Source of the DNA: Spirosoma sp.
GTDB lineage: Bacteria; Bacteroidota; Bacteroidia; Cytophagales; Spirosomataceae
Reading direction: 5' to 3'
Assembly: GCA_025351545.1 (NCBI GenBank)
Contig: JANXVQ010000962.1
Coordinates: 1-7,714 of the forward strand
DNA: 7,714 bases
Every line of letters begins with the position of its first letter. Position 1 is the stretch's first letter. Positions 1-6,098 of this stretch are shown in pieces. The position numbers and the translations under genes are program-made. The notes beneath the pieces were generated by a model. It was not told the origin of the DNA and made no database searches. It worked only from the letters and a program-made list of their open reading frames with translations.

Positions 1-10
1 TCAGACTATT

Positions 11-119
11 CTTGTGAGGTCGGTTTCTTCAAACCGACCTGTGAGGTTTCTCAAAACCTCGTTTTGTTCGGTTTGAAGAAACCTCACAGGTCAGATTTAA
101 GAATCTGACCTCACACAAG
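11..119. repeat. Cluster of nested palindromic intergenic repeats
   Basis: Three perfect short hairpins lie in a row: AGGTCGGTTT/AAACCGACCT (17-26 with 31-40, 4-nt loop), GAGGTTT/AAACCTC (43-49 with 54-60) and AGGTCAGATT/AATCTGACCT (88-97 with 102-111, 4-nt loop). A longer inverted pair encloses the middle: a 15-nt arm at 36-50 is exactly complementary to 78-92. The outer edges also pair imperfectly, with CTTGTGAGGTC at 11-21 opposite 107-119. The DNA or RNA could therefore fold either as a row of small hairpins or as one large cruciform. No coding frame is evident. It resembles the short palindromic repeats scattered between genes in some bacterial genomes (REP/MITE-like), but its family and function are not established here. 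It sits 41 bp before the histidine kinase start, so it could act as an upstream terminator or an mRNA-stability element. Confidence 0.8.
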
Positions 120-159
120 GCATTTTTATAAGAAAACCCTGTCATAGGTAGTAAGCAAT

Positions 160-963
160 ATGTCAAACGAGACGCCTGATGTTATCTTAATTATTTCAAT
201 AGGGACGTTGCTTTTCCTTTTACTGGCAGGTTTTATTACTTTATTGCTGGTTCTTTATAAACAGCGATATAAAGCCCATCAGCAACAATTAATCACGGTT
301 CAGGAGGTATACCAGCGCGAACTTCTTCAATCGCAACTCGAAATCCAGAACCAGACACTCCAGCAAGTTGCCAACGATTTACATGATAATATTGGTCAGC
401 TGCTTACGGTGGTTATTATGCGCCTGAATGCCCTCGAAGATGAAGTTGTAGAGCCCGATCACCAGCAATCTGTTCAGCAAACACGGGATCTGGTCCGAAC
501 TATTATTGCCGATGTCCGTACACTCTCTAAAACGCTCGATCATGATACTGTTCGTCGGTTTGGGCTGATACCCAGCCTGACACTCGAACTAGAGCGAATT
601 CAGCGAATAGGCCACATAAACACACAATTCACCACCTTAGGCGAACCCTATTCGCTCAGTGAGCAAATGGAAACGGTGCTCCTGCGGATGACGCAGGAGT
701 CGCTCAACAACGCACTTAAACATGCGAAAGCGAAAAATTTACATATTATAGCCAACTTTAAAGCAGAGGACACATTCATGCTGGCGATCATCGACGATGG
801 CCGGGGATTTAACGTTCAGGAAGCCACCAGCCGATCGCTTAACGAATCAGGAGCAGGACTGAGTAACCTCTACCGGCGGGCTGAAATGCTCGGCGGCATT
901 TGTACCATTCTCAGCCAACCCGATGCCGGTACACGCGTTGAAATTCGGGTGCCCCGCAGCTAA
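160..963 (+). CDS. Membrane-anchored sensor histidine kinase, HisKA_3 (NarX/DesK-like) type
   Basis: This 267-residue protein is a two-component histidine kinase that should autophosphorylate on histidine and pass the phosphate to a response regulator. One hydrophobic membrane segment spans about residues 8-33 and leaves only a few residues outside, so there is no extracellular sensor domain. A glutamine-rich, probably coiled-coil linker (about 38-70) leads to the HisKA_3 dimerisation/phosphoacceptor helix with motif DLHDNIGQ (phospho-His75). The HATPase_c domain follows, with an N box (QESLNNALKHAKA, Glu180-Asn184), a G1 box (DDGRGF, 212-217) and a G2 box (GAGLSNLYRRAEMLGG, 231-246). The length fits the compact kinases common in Bacteroidota. 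The likely partner is the LuxR-type regulator that starts 299 bp downstream. The signal is unknown and may be sensed in the membrane or through a partner protein. No clear ribosome binding site precedes the ATG. Confidence 0.93.
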   Translation: MSNETPDVILIISIGTLLFLLLAGFITLLLVLYKQRYKAHQQQLITVQEVYQRELLQSQLEIQNQTLQQVANDLHDNIGQLLTVVIMRLNALEDEVVEPDHQQSVQQTRDLVRTIIADVRTLSKTLDHDTVRRFGLIPSLTLELERIQRIGHINTQFTTLGEPYSLSEQMETVLLRMTQESLNNALKHAKAKNLHIIANFKAEDTFMLAIIDDGRGFNVQEATSRSLNESGAGLSNLYRRAEMLGGICTILSQPDAGTRVEIRVPRS

Positions 964-1192
964 ATCAGGTGGAGTTGCTTCACAATTGCCAATAAATCCA
1001 AAATAAATTTGATACCGCTTCTATGATTTGATAGATTACTACTTTGCATTTCTGAAATCTACGGGTCTTATAATGAATAAATATATGATTAATTGAAGAT
1101 AAAATAATGCTTTTGTGATATAATACGTTTGTGTATAAATTAAGAGCTGTAAAATGCTACTTATATAGTCAAAAAATAACATAAGCTGGCTA

Positions 1193-1223
1193 TTGCATGA
1201 TTTGGATTAGCTTTATACTTTTC
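1193..1223 (+). promoter_or_regulatory. Candidate Bacteroidota-type promoter for the response regulator
   Basis: A TTG (1193-1195), a 20-bp spacer and TACTTTTC (1216-1223) resemble the Bacteroidota sigma consensus, a -33 TTG followed after about 19-21 bp by TAnnTTTG. Only the last base of the -7 element differs. Transcription would begin near 1229, leaving a leader of about 33 nt before the ATG at 1263. This is a pattern match only. Confidence 0.35.
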
Positions 1224-1225
1224 GG

Positions 1226-1246
1226 GTAGTATTACTATATTACTAC
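1226..1246 (+). promoter_or_regulatory. Small dyad in the predicted leader of the response regulator
   Basis: GTAGTA (1226-1231) and TACTAC (1241-1246) are inverted copies separated by 9 nt. The dyad sits right at the predicted transcription start, so it could be an operator or a weak leader hairpin. The sequence is AT-rich, and a dyad this short can arise by chance. Confidence 0.2.
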
Positions 1247-1262
1247 TTACGTTACCTAACCC

Positions 1263-1913
1263 ATGTCTGCATTTATCGCCATTGTCGACGATCATTACTT
1301 AGTGGCTGCGGCTTTATCTGATATGGTTCGCAAGTTTGATAACTACGACGTTCTGCTCATAGCCGAAAATGGTCGCGATTTACTGGACCAGTTAGCCAAT
1401 AGCGCTCAATTGCCCGACATGGTGTTGTTAGATCTGAATATGCCGGAAATGGACGGTTTCGAAACGGCCATACAACTTCGACAACTATATCCGTTGGTAC
1501 GTGTTCTCGCCCTTTCGATGGATCACCGCGAGGATCAAATCGTCAGGATGGTACGTAATGGAGCACGAGGCTATCTACTTAAAGATTGTCGCCCGGCCGA
1601 GTTTCGCAGGGCGTTGGACGATATCATGAACAAGGGTTTTTATTATTCAGAATTCCTGACAACGCAACTCATCCGCAACCTGAATACACCTACCGAGAAC
1701 GGACGCATTTTGTTTTTTAATTTGAACAGTCGAGAGGTCGAATTCTTGAAAATTGCCTGTAGCGAATTGACATATACTGAAATCGCTAACAAAATGTGCG
1801 TTAGTCCGCGCACTGTAGACGGTTATCGAGAGGTTGTCTTCCAGAAAATGAACGTAAAAACGCGGGTAGGTATGGTTATGGAGGCCATGCGGCACGGTTT
1901 GGTAGACTTGTAA
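1263..1913 (+). CDS. Two-component response regulator, NarL/FixJ (LuxR-HTH) family
   Basis: This 216-residue DNA-binding regulator has the standard two-domain layout. The N-terminal receiver domain (about 3-122) carries the acidic pair Asp9-Asp10, the phosphoacceptor Asp57 in LLDLNMPEMDGF, the switch Ser85 (ALS) and the conserved Lys107 in LLKD, so it should be phosphorylatable. A linker of about 30 residues leads to a LuxR-type helix-turn-helix (about 153-213) with the family signature LNSREVEFLKIA...YTEIANKMCVSPRTVDGYR; the recognition helix is about 181-193. Receivers and HTHs of this type normally pair with HisKA_3 kinases, so the kinase encoded upstream is the obvious partner. Its own upstream gap and promoter candidate suggest separate or additional transcription. 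Target genes are unknown; the epimerase gene just downstream and its own promoter are simple candidates. No Shine-Dalgarno sequence is visible before the ATG. Confidence 0.95.
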   Translation: MSAFIAIVDDHYLVAAALSDMVRKFDNYDVLLIAENGRDLLDQLANSAQLPDMVLLDLNMPEMDGFETAIQLRQLYPLVRVLALSMDHREDQIVRMVRNGARGYLLKDCRPAEFRRALDDIMNKGFYYSEFLTTQLIRNLNTPTENGRILFFNLNSREVEFLKIACSELTYTEIANKMCVSPRTVDGYREVVFQKMNVKTRVGMVMEAMRHGLVDL

Positions 1914-1954
1914 TTGTATATCCAACGTTGAATTTTGTAATCAGAGGCCTACCG

Positions 1955-1985
1955 TTCTGAATGCATGGAACGACGGCTATCTTTG
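1955..1985 (+). promoter_or_regulatory. Candidate promoter for the epimerase / PLP-enzyme pair
   Basis: TATCTTTG (1978-1985) matches the Bacteroidota -7 element TAnnTTTG exactly. A TTC (1955-1957) lies 20 bp upstream, where TTG would be expected, so the -33 part has one mismatch. Transcription would start near 1991, about ten bases before the ATG at 2002. The call rests on sequence pattern alone, but the position between the regulator stop and the epimerase start is sensible. Confidence 0.4.
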
Positions 1986-2001
1986 TCAAAATAGTAGACA
2001 A

Positions 2002-3024
2002 ATGCAGTTGCTCTTTCATCGGGTTGATCTTCGCCTGAACCATACATTTACTATTGCGCATGATAGCCGCGACGTGCAGCCAACCCTAATCGTTGAGCTA
2101 CGCGATGGCGAGTATAGTGGATTTGGCGAAGCTACGGCAACCCGTTATTACGGCATTACCATTGATGGAATGGTCGCGGCTCTCAACGCCTTACGTTCTC
2201 ACATCGAAACCTACTCCCTGACGGATCCTGAAGTTTTCTGGGCGGATACACAACCGTATCTGGCGCAAAATCCGTTTGCTCAATGTGCGCTCGATCAGGC
2301 TGCCTGGGATTTATGGGCCAAACGGCAGAAACAGCCTTTGTATAAACTCTGGAACCTGAATCCCGAAAATAGCCCTCTCACCGATTACACCATTGGCCTG
2401 GATACACCCGAACGAATGGTTGAAAAAATGCTGGAACGTCCGTGGCCGCTTTATAAAATCAAACTGGGTCAGCCAGAAATGGATTTAGTGCTTGTCAATG
2501 CGCTGCGTCAGCATACCGATGCGGTGTTTCGCGTCGATGCGAATTGTGGTTGGACAGCGGTTGATACGATTGCCAAGTCGAAGGAATTGGGAGCGTTAAG
2601 GGTTGAATTTATCGAACAACCTCTCCCCGCTACTGATTGGGCAGGTGCCAAATTAGTGTACGAGCAGAGTGTGCTGCCCATCATTGCCGATGAAAGCTGC
2701 ATTGTTGAGAGCGACGTTGACCGATGCGCGGGCTATTTTCACGGCGTTAACATTAAGCTTACCAAATGTGGTGGATTAACGCCCGCCCGGCGCATGATTA
2801 GCCGGGCTCGTGAATTGGATTTGCGTGTCATGGTCGGCTGTATGACCGAATCGAGTGTCGGTATTTCGGCTATAGCGCAGTTGCTTCCCTTACTTGACTA
2901 TGCCGATTTAGATGGAGCGATGCTAATTGCCAACGACCCGGCTACGGGTGTTACATTCGATTATGGCAAAGTCGTTTATGCCACTGAAAACGGCACAGGA
3001 GTGAACTTATCAATGAGCGAATGA
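2002..3024 (+). CDS. Dipeptide epimerase (L-Ala-D/L-Glu epimerase-like), enolase superfamily
   Basis: This 340-residue protein belongs to the mandelate racemase/muconate lactonizing enzyme branch of the enolase superfamily. It has an N-terminal capping domain (about 1-120) and a TIM-like barrel. The catalytic set is complete: the KxK motif in YKIKLG (Lys152 and Lys154), metal ligands Asp179 (VDANCGW), Glu205 (IEQP) and Asp230 (ADES), and the opposite-face base Lys252 (NIKLTKCGG). A C-terminal DxD (Asp302, Asp304) matches the motif that binds the amino group of dipeptides in L-Ala-D/L-Glu epimerases, which favours a dipeptide substrate, probably from murein peptide recycling. Related enzymes act on other dipeptides, and some relatives act on N-acylated amino acids, so exact specificity is uncertain. 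Its last four bases overlap the start of the PLP enzyme (ATGA), indicating translational coupling. The length is normal for the family. Confidence 0.9.
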   Translation: MQLLFHRVDLRLNHTFTIAHDSRDVQPTLIVELRDGEYSGFGEATATRYYGITIDGMVAALNALRSHIETYSLTDPEVFWADTQPYLAQNPFAQCALDQAAWDLWAKRQKQPLYKLWNLNPENSPLTDYTIGLDTPERMVEKMLERPWPLYKIKLGQPEMDLVLVNALRQHTDAVFRVDANCGWTAVDTIAKSKELGALRVEFIEQPLPATDWAGAKLVYEQSVLPIIADESCIVESDVDRCAGYFHGVNIKLTKCGGLTPARRMISRARELDLRVMVGCMTESSVGISAIAQLLPLLDYADLDGAMLIANDPATGVTFDYGKVVYATENGTGVNLSMSE

Positions 3025-4106
3025 GTGAGATTTTCCATATAAATCACCTGCCTGACCGAACCATAGCGCACAACGGTCAAAAATATCTTTTCTTTAGTGG
3101 AACAGCCTATTTAGGTCTGCCTCAACACCCTGCTTTCCATCAATTGATGGTGGAAAGTATGAGCCGATACGGGACCGTTTTTGGGAGTTCCCGCAATGGT
3201 AATGTACGGCTTGGCGTATACGAAGAGGCCGAAGCCAAACTGGCCGATATGACTGGTGCCGAGAATGCCCTGACACTTTCGTCGGGAATGATGGCTGGCC
3301 AGGTTGTCATAAACTGGCTTAAAAGTCAGCAGGCCACGTTTATCTATGCACCAAAGGCGCACCCTGCCCTTTGGAACGAGCCCACCGTTACGTTGCCCCA
3401 ACTGTCGTTTGCCGAATGGACCGCGCAATTACCAGCACAATTGCGGACAATGTCCCCCGGCCCGGTTGCTATTTTGACCAACACACTCGACGCCGTTTGC
3501 TCGGATTATTACGATTTTGATTGGGTCAACGACTTGCCCGACGACCGACCCATTACCCTTGTTGTTGATGATTCGCACGGATTGGGTGTGCTTAACAATG
3601 GGCGGGGTATCTGGCCACAAATTCCGCGTAAACCGAACCGTATTGGCGGCCCTGTCTGTGTACTAGCTACGGCTTCGCTGGCCAAAGCGATGGGGTTGCC
3701 GGGTGGCGTGGTTTTTGGTGATGTTCGTACGATAAACTCCCTGCGTCAAACGGCGTTTTTCGGCGCTTGCTCGCCCATGCCACCTGCCTGCCTGGATGCT
3801 TATTTGCGAGCCGATGCATTATATACCGAAGGGTTTGAGCGGCTTCAGCAAAATGTTATGCTGGCAGAGAAACTGCTGCTTCCCACGGGCCTGTTTCGCC
3901 ACGCGAAAGGTTACCCGGTTTTCTTCACTGAGCATGATGAGTTGTATGCGGATTTACTCCAAAATAACATACTGATTTACTCATTCGCTTATCCAACTGC
4001 TGCCGACCGGGCCAATACGCGCATTGTCATCAGCGCTTTTCACGAACCAGCTGATATTCAACAGGTAGCAGCGGAGATTTTAATTAGAAACAGAGCTGTT
4101 TTCTGA
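3021..4106 (+). CDS. PLP-dependent aminotransferase class I/II-fold enzyme, alpha-oxoamine synthase (BioF/KBL)-like
   Basis: This 361-residue fold-type I PLP enzyme most resembles 8-amino-7-oxononanoate synthase and 2-amino-3-ketobutyrate CoA ligase. Visible family marks are the early SGTAYLGL segment (26-33), the GSSRNG...GVYEEAEAKLA stretch (55-75), an SSGMMAG cofactor loop (87-93), His114 as the probable ring-stacking residue, DDSHGLG (183-189; Asp183 and His186 contact the cofactor) and the Schiff-base Lys222 in SLAKAMGLPGG. Classical members join an amino acid to an acyl-CoA with loss of CO2. This protein is somewhat shorter than the roughly 390 residues typical of BioF, has a short N-terminal arm, and has no biotin or threonine-catabolism neighbours, so neither bioF nor kbl is assigned. 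The 4-bp overlap with the epimerase gene suggests linked amino-acid or peptide metabolism; the substrate is unknown. Confidence 0.85.
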   Translation: MSEIFHINHLPDRTIAHNGQKYLFFSGTAYLGLPQHPAFHQLMVESMSRYGTVFGSSRNGNVRLGVYEEAEAKLADMTGAENALTLSSGMMAGQVVINWLKSQQATFIYAPKAHPALWNEPTVTLPQLSFAEWTAQLPAQLRTMSPGPVAILTNTLDAVCSDYYDFDWVNDLPDDRPITLVVDDSHGLGVLNNGRGIWPQIPRKPNRIGGPVCVLATASLAKAMGLPGGVVFGDVRTINSLRQTAFFGACSPMPPACLDAYLRADALYTEGFERLQQNVMLAEKLLLPTGLFRHAKGYPVFFTEHDELYADLLQNNILIYSFAYPTAADRANTRIVISAFHEPADIQQVAAEILIRNRAVF

Positions 4107-4144
4107 GTATTTAGAGGCTGATTATCACAAAAAGTAGTGAAACG

Positions 4145-4165
4145 GAGTGTCGTAAAAAAACACTC
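4145..4165. terminator. Weak stem-loop in the convergent gap
   Basis: GAGTGT (4145-4150) can pair with ACACTC (4160-4165) around a 9-nt A-rich loop. It lies between two converging genes, where a shared terminator would be expected. The stem is short and no T-run follows on the plus strand. On the minus strand a T-run falls inside the loop rather than after the stem. The call is therefore tentative. Confidence 0.2.
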
Positions 4166-4207
4166 AGTCAATCGATTATGAAAGAAGCCATATACTTTTC
4201 TTCCGGC

Positions 4208-5047
4208 TTATTTCAACCCCGATAAAAAAGCCAGGCTTGGTAGCATTTGCTCCACTGAGCGCGATGATTCGTCCTCAATAAAATAATGTTTCACGCCCGA
4301 CTTTCTGGCTTGTTTCATAATGGCGGCAATGCCTACGTCTCCCTGTCCAAGCGTCACATTTGATTCTACGTCTGAGTGGCCATTGTTGCTATCGGGTGTA
4401 CCCGGTTTCCGGTCTTTGAGGTGCATCAGTAAAAAACGTTTGTGATACTTCTGTAACAGTGCAACGGGGTCATAGCCAGGGGATTTTACCCAAAATACGT
4501 CCATCTCAAAATTAACCGATTTAGGGTCCAGGTTTTCGGCTAAGTAGTCGAAGAAAGTGCCGTTTTTATAAGTTTGAAATTCGTATCCATGATTGTGGTA
4601 GCAGAACGTAATGTCATTTTCGGCGAGTAGTTTCCCCGCTGTGTTGAAAACGTCGACGGCCCGATCAGCATCATAAATTGTAAAATTGTCACCCGCGTGA
4701 GGAATCCAGGTACAGACAACATATTTAGCCCCCAACGCTTTAGCCTCTGCTAAAACCTTAGGCACATTGTTGTCCAAATCCTCAAAACTCGCTCCGGTAC
4801 TTATGGCTTTAATGCCGTTCTGGTCCAGCAACTTGCGAAAGTCGGTCAGGCTCAGGCCATAGGTTCCGGCAATCTCGGCTTCCCGAAATCCCATCTGTTT
4901 TATTTTAGCCATCGTTCCCGGAACATCTTTCGCGAATTGATTGCGGAAACTGTACAGTTGCAGGCCCACCGGGGCGGGTTTTTGTGCCAGCGAAACCAAT
5001 CCACATAACAGCAGTCCGGCGAGTAGGAGAGAGAATTTTGTGATCAT
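4208..5047 (-). CDS. Exported sugar phosphate isomerase/epimerase-like protein (xylose isomerase-like TIM barrel)
   Basis: This 279-residue protein has an N-terminal signal peptide (hydrophobic stretch about 5-20, probable cleavage after SLA at residue 21), so it is likely periplasmic. The mature part is an AP-endonuclease-2/xylose isomerase-like TIM barrel, beginning with the typical VGLQLYSFR strand and followed by IKQMGFREAEIAG and a LLDQNGIKAIS helix-strand. Probable metal and active-site positions are the YHNHGYEF strand (149-156), Asp183 in NFEMDVFW, His209-Leu-Lys211 in LMHLKD, and Glu258 in FIEDE. Relatives act on sugars, inositol derivatives or keto-sugars; exported versions are frequent in Bacteroidota, but their substrates are often unknown. 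It begins 83 bp after the DUF1338 gene on the same strand and may share its transcript. No Shine-Dalgarno sequence or -7 element is apparent just upstream. Confidence 0.88.
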   Translation of the reverse strand: MITKFSLLLAGLLLCGLVSLAQKPAPVGLQLYSFRNQFAKDVPGTMAKIKQMGFREAEIAGTYGLSLTDFRKLLDQNGIKAISTGASFEDLDNNVPKVLAEAKALGAKYVVCTWIPHAGDNFTIYDADRAVDVFNTAGKLLAENDITFCYHNHGYEFQTYKNGTFFDYLAENLDPKSVNFEMDVFWVKSPGYDPVALLQKYHKRFLLMHLKDRKPGTPDSNNGHSDVESNVTLGQGDVGIAAIMKQARKSGVKHYFIEDESSRSVEQMLPSLAFLSGLK

Positions 5048-5130
5048 GTAGGGAGAAGGGTTTTGTTGGTTTCACGATTTGCCACATTGGGTAGTCAACC
5101 CCATCATAACCGTAAGTCGAATACTGTAAG

Positions 5131-6069
5131 CTATTTACCCGTTTGAGTTGTAAACGTACTTTCAAAAATCTTGTCGGCATTGCCCGTTTCAAAGCCTTCG
5201 CGCCGGTGCTGGCGGGTAATTTGGTCAGCGGGAAGGTGTTGGAATGAAGGTAATATGCGCCGTTCGGCAAACTCGACGTATGAACCCGCAATGCGAAAGA
5301 TATCGGCAGGCGACCCTGCGACCCCGGCAAATTCGGCGTCGATCATCTGGGCAACGGTAGATGCCTGTCTCAAATTACCATCTGGACTAACTTTGATTAT
5401 ACCGCCCGCCGAATTGAATCGTAACCCACGGTTTTGCAAAAAGGCAACAAACTCGTCGATGGTGTTGTAGCCCGGCTTGAGATTGTGAACGCTGATTGTG
5501 AAGTGATTCAGGTAATAACGGTTATAAATCACCCAGGCCGCGTATTCGCTTTCTTTCAATAATGTTTGATAATCGGCCAGCGTAGGCGTGGTCCAGAGGG
5601 GCTGATGCAGAAACTGATCAACAGCATCGGCATTATCCAAGTCCAGCGCGTCGACGGGGTCACTCGTTCTGTCTGTGTAGCGATGAATAATCTGCTGCGC
5701 TTCGTCAGACAATTCATTGACGCGTAGCTCACTGGCAAAAATTCGGGGCAAATGCTGTCCCGGCCCAGATTTGCCGAGAGGACTGTACCAGTAAGCCTTT
5801 AACTTCTTGTCAACGAAATTATATTCATCACGGCGTTCGTAGCCGTAGTGCATGAAAATTTTCTCGAACGAAGCCAGTCCGAGGTTTGGTACGCCCATTG
5901 TTCGGAAGGCAATGTGGTCATTGTCAATATCGTCCGGCGATTTGATAACGTCCGCGTCGAGCATGGCGTCGAATACTTTCTGCACATCAGGAACGCGCTC
6001 CGTGTATCGGCGCATCAGACCGCTCAGCACAGCATCGAGCGTTTGCGTATTTTTTTGTGAAGTGGTCAT
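5131..6069 (-). CDS. DUF1338 protein, 2-oxoadipate dioxygenase/decarboxylase family
   Basis: I chose the ATG at 6069 (312 residues, MTTSQKNTQTL). An in-frame ATG at 6105 would add 12 residues but overlap the upstream thioesterase gene by 10 bp, and the added residues do not look like a family N-terminus. The product fits the DUF1338 family, whose characterised member HglS is an iron enzyme that converts 2-oxoadipate to D-2-hydroxyglutarate in lysine breakdown. The expected metal ligands are visible: His52 in DHIAFRT, His189 in YLNHFTISVH and Glu267 in GSYVEFAER. Arg56, just after the first histidine, matches the residue that binds the substrate carboxylate. This protein is much shorter than HglS (about 460 residues), like many homologues. 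No other lysine-catabolism gene is nearby, so activity on 2-oxoadipate or a related 2-oxo acid is an inference. The protein is probably cytosolic. Confidence 0.88.
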   Translation of the reverse strand: MTTSQKNTQTLDAVLSGLMRRYTERVPDVQKVFDAMLDADVIKSPDDIDNDHIAFRTMGVPNLGLASFEKIFMHYGYERRDEYNFVDKKLKAYWYSPLGKSGPGQHLPRIFASELRVNELSDEAQQIIHRYTDRTSDPVDALDLDNADAVDQFLHQPLWTTPTLADYQTLLKESEYAAWVIYNRYYLNHFTISVHNLKPGYNTIDEFVAFLQNRGLRFNSAGGIIKVSPDGNLRQASTVAQMIDAEFAGVAGSPADIFRIAGSYVEFAERRILPSFQHLPADQITRQHRREGFETGNADKIFESTFTTQTGK

Positions 6070-6090
6070 AACTAATTTTTGTCGTCCTAA

Positions 6091-6098
6091 CAAAACTA
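6091..6098 (-). promoter_or_regulatory. Possible -7 element before the DUF1338 gene
   Basis: On the minus strand TAGTTTTG matches TAnnTTTG exactly and overlaps the TAG stop codon of the thioesterase gene, about 20 bp before the DUF1338 start. There is no good TTG at -33, so it may be chance or a weak internal promoter. Confidence 0.22.

Larger units (their letters stand above)
964..1262. other. AT-rich intergenic region between kinase and regulator
   Basis: This 299-bp stretch is visibly richer in A and T than the genes on either side and has no convincing reading frame. I see no strong hairpin terminator after the kinase stop. Isolated -7-like sequences occur (TAAATTTG at 1004-1011, TACGTTTG at 1124-1131), but neither has a TTG at the right distance upstream. 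The best promoter candidate and a small dyad lie near the right end and are listed separately. The length suggests that the regulator is at least partly transcribed on its own. Confidence 0.6.

Noticed and set aside
11..119. CRISPR array
   Set aside because: The repeats are inverted palindromes of different sequences without regular spacers, and no cas gene is present.
1004..1131. TAAATTTG (1004-1011) and TACGTTTG (1124-1131) as promoters of the regulator
   Set aside because: Both fit the -7 element, but neither has a TTG 19-21 bp upstream, and such words are common in AT-rich DNA; the pair at 1193-1223 is better placed.
1647..1925. A 92-codon minus-strand frame over the HTH part of the response regulator
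   Set aside because: It is antisense to the conserved LuxR-type HTH and shows no protein signature.
3111..3428. A 105-codon minus-strand frame inside the PLP-enzyme gene
   Set aside because: It is antisense to a clear enzyme with conserved motifs, and its translation is low in order and rich in Arg, Gly and His as is typical of shadow frames.
4905..5330. A 141-codon minus-strand frame spanning the gap between the sugar epimerase and DUF1338 genes
   Set aside because: It overlaps the well-supported coding ends of both genes in another frame and its translation has no recognisable domain or normal composition.
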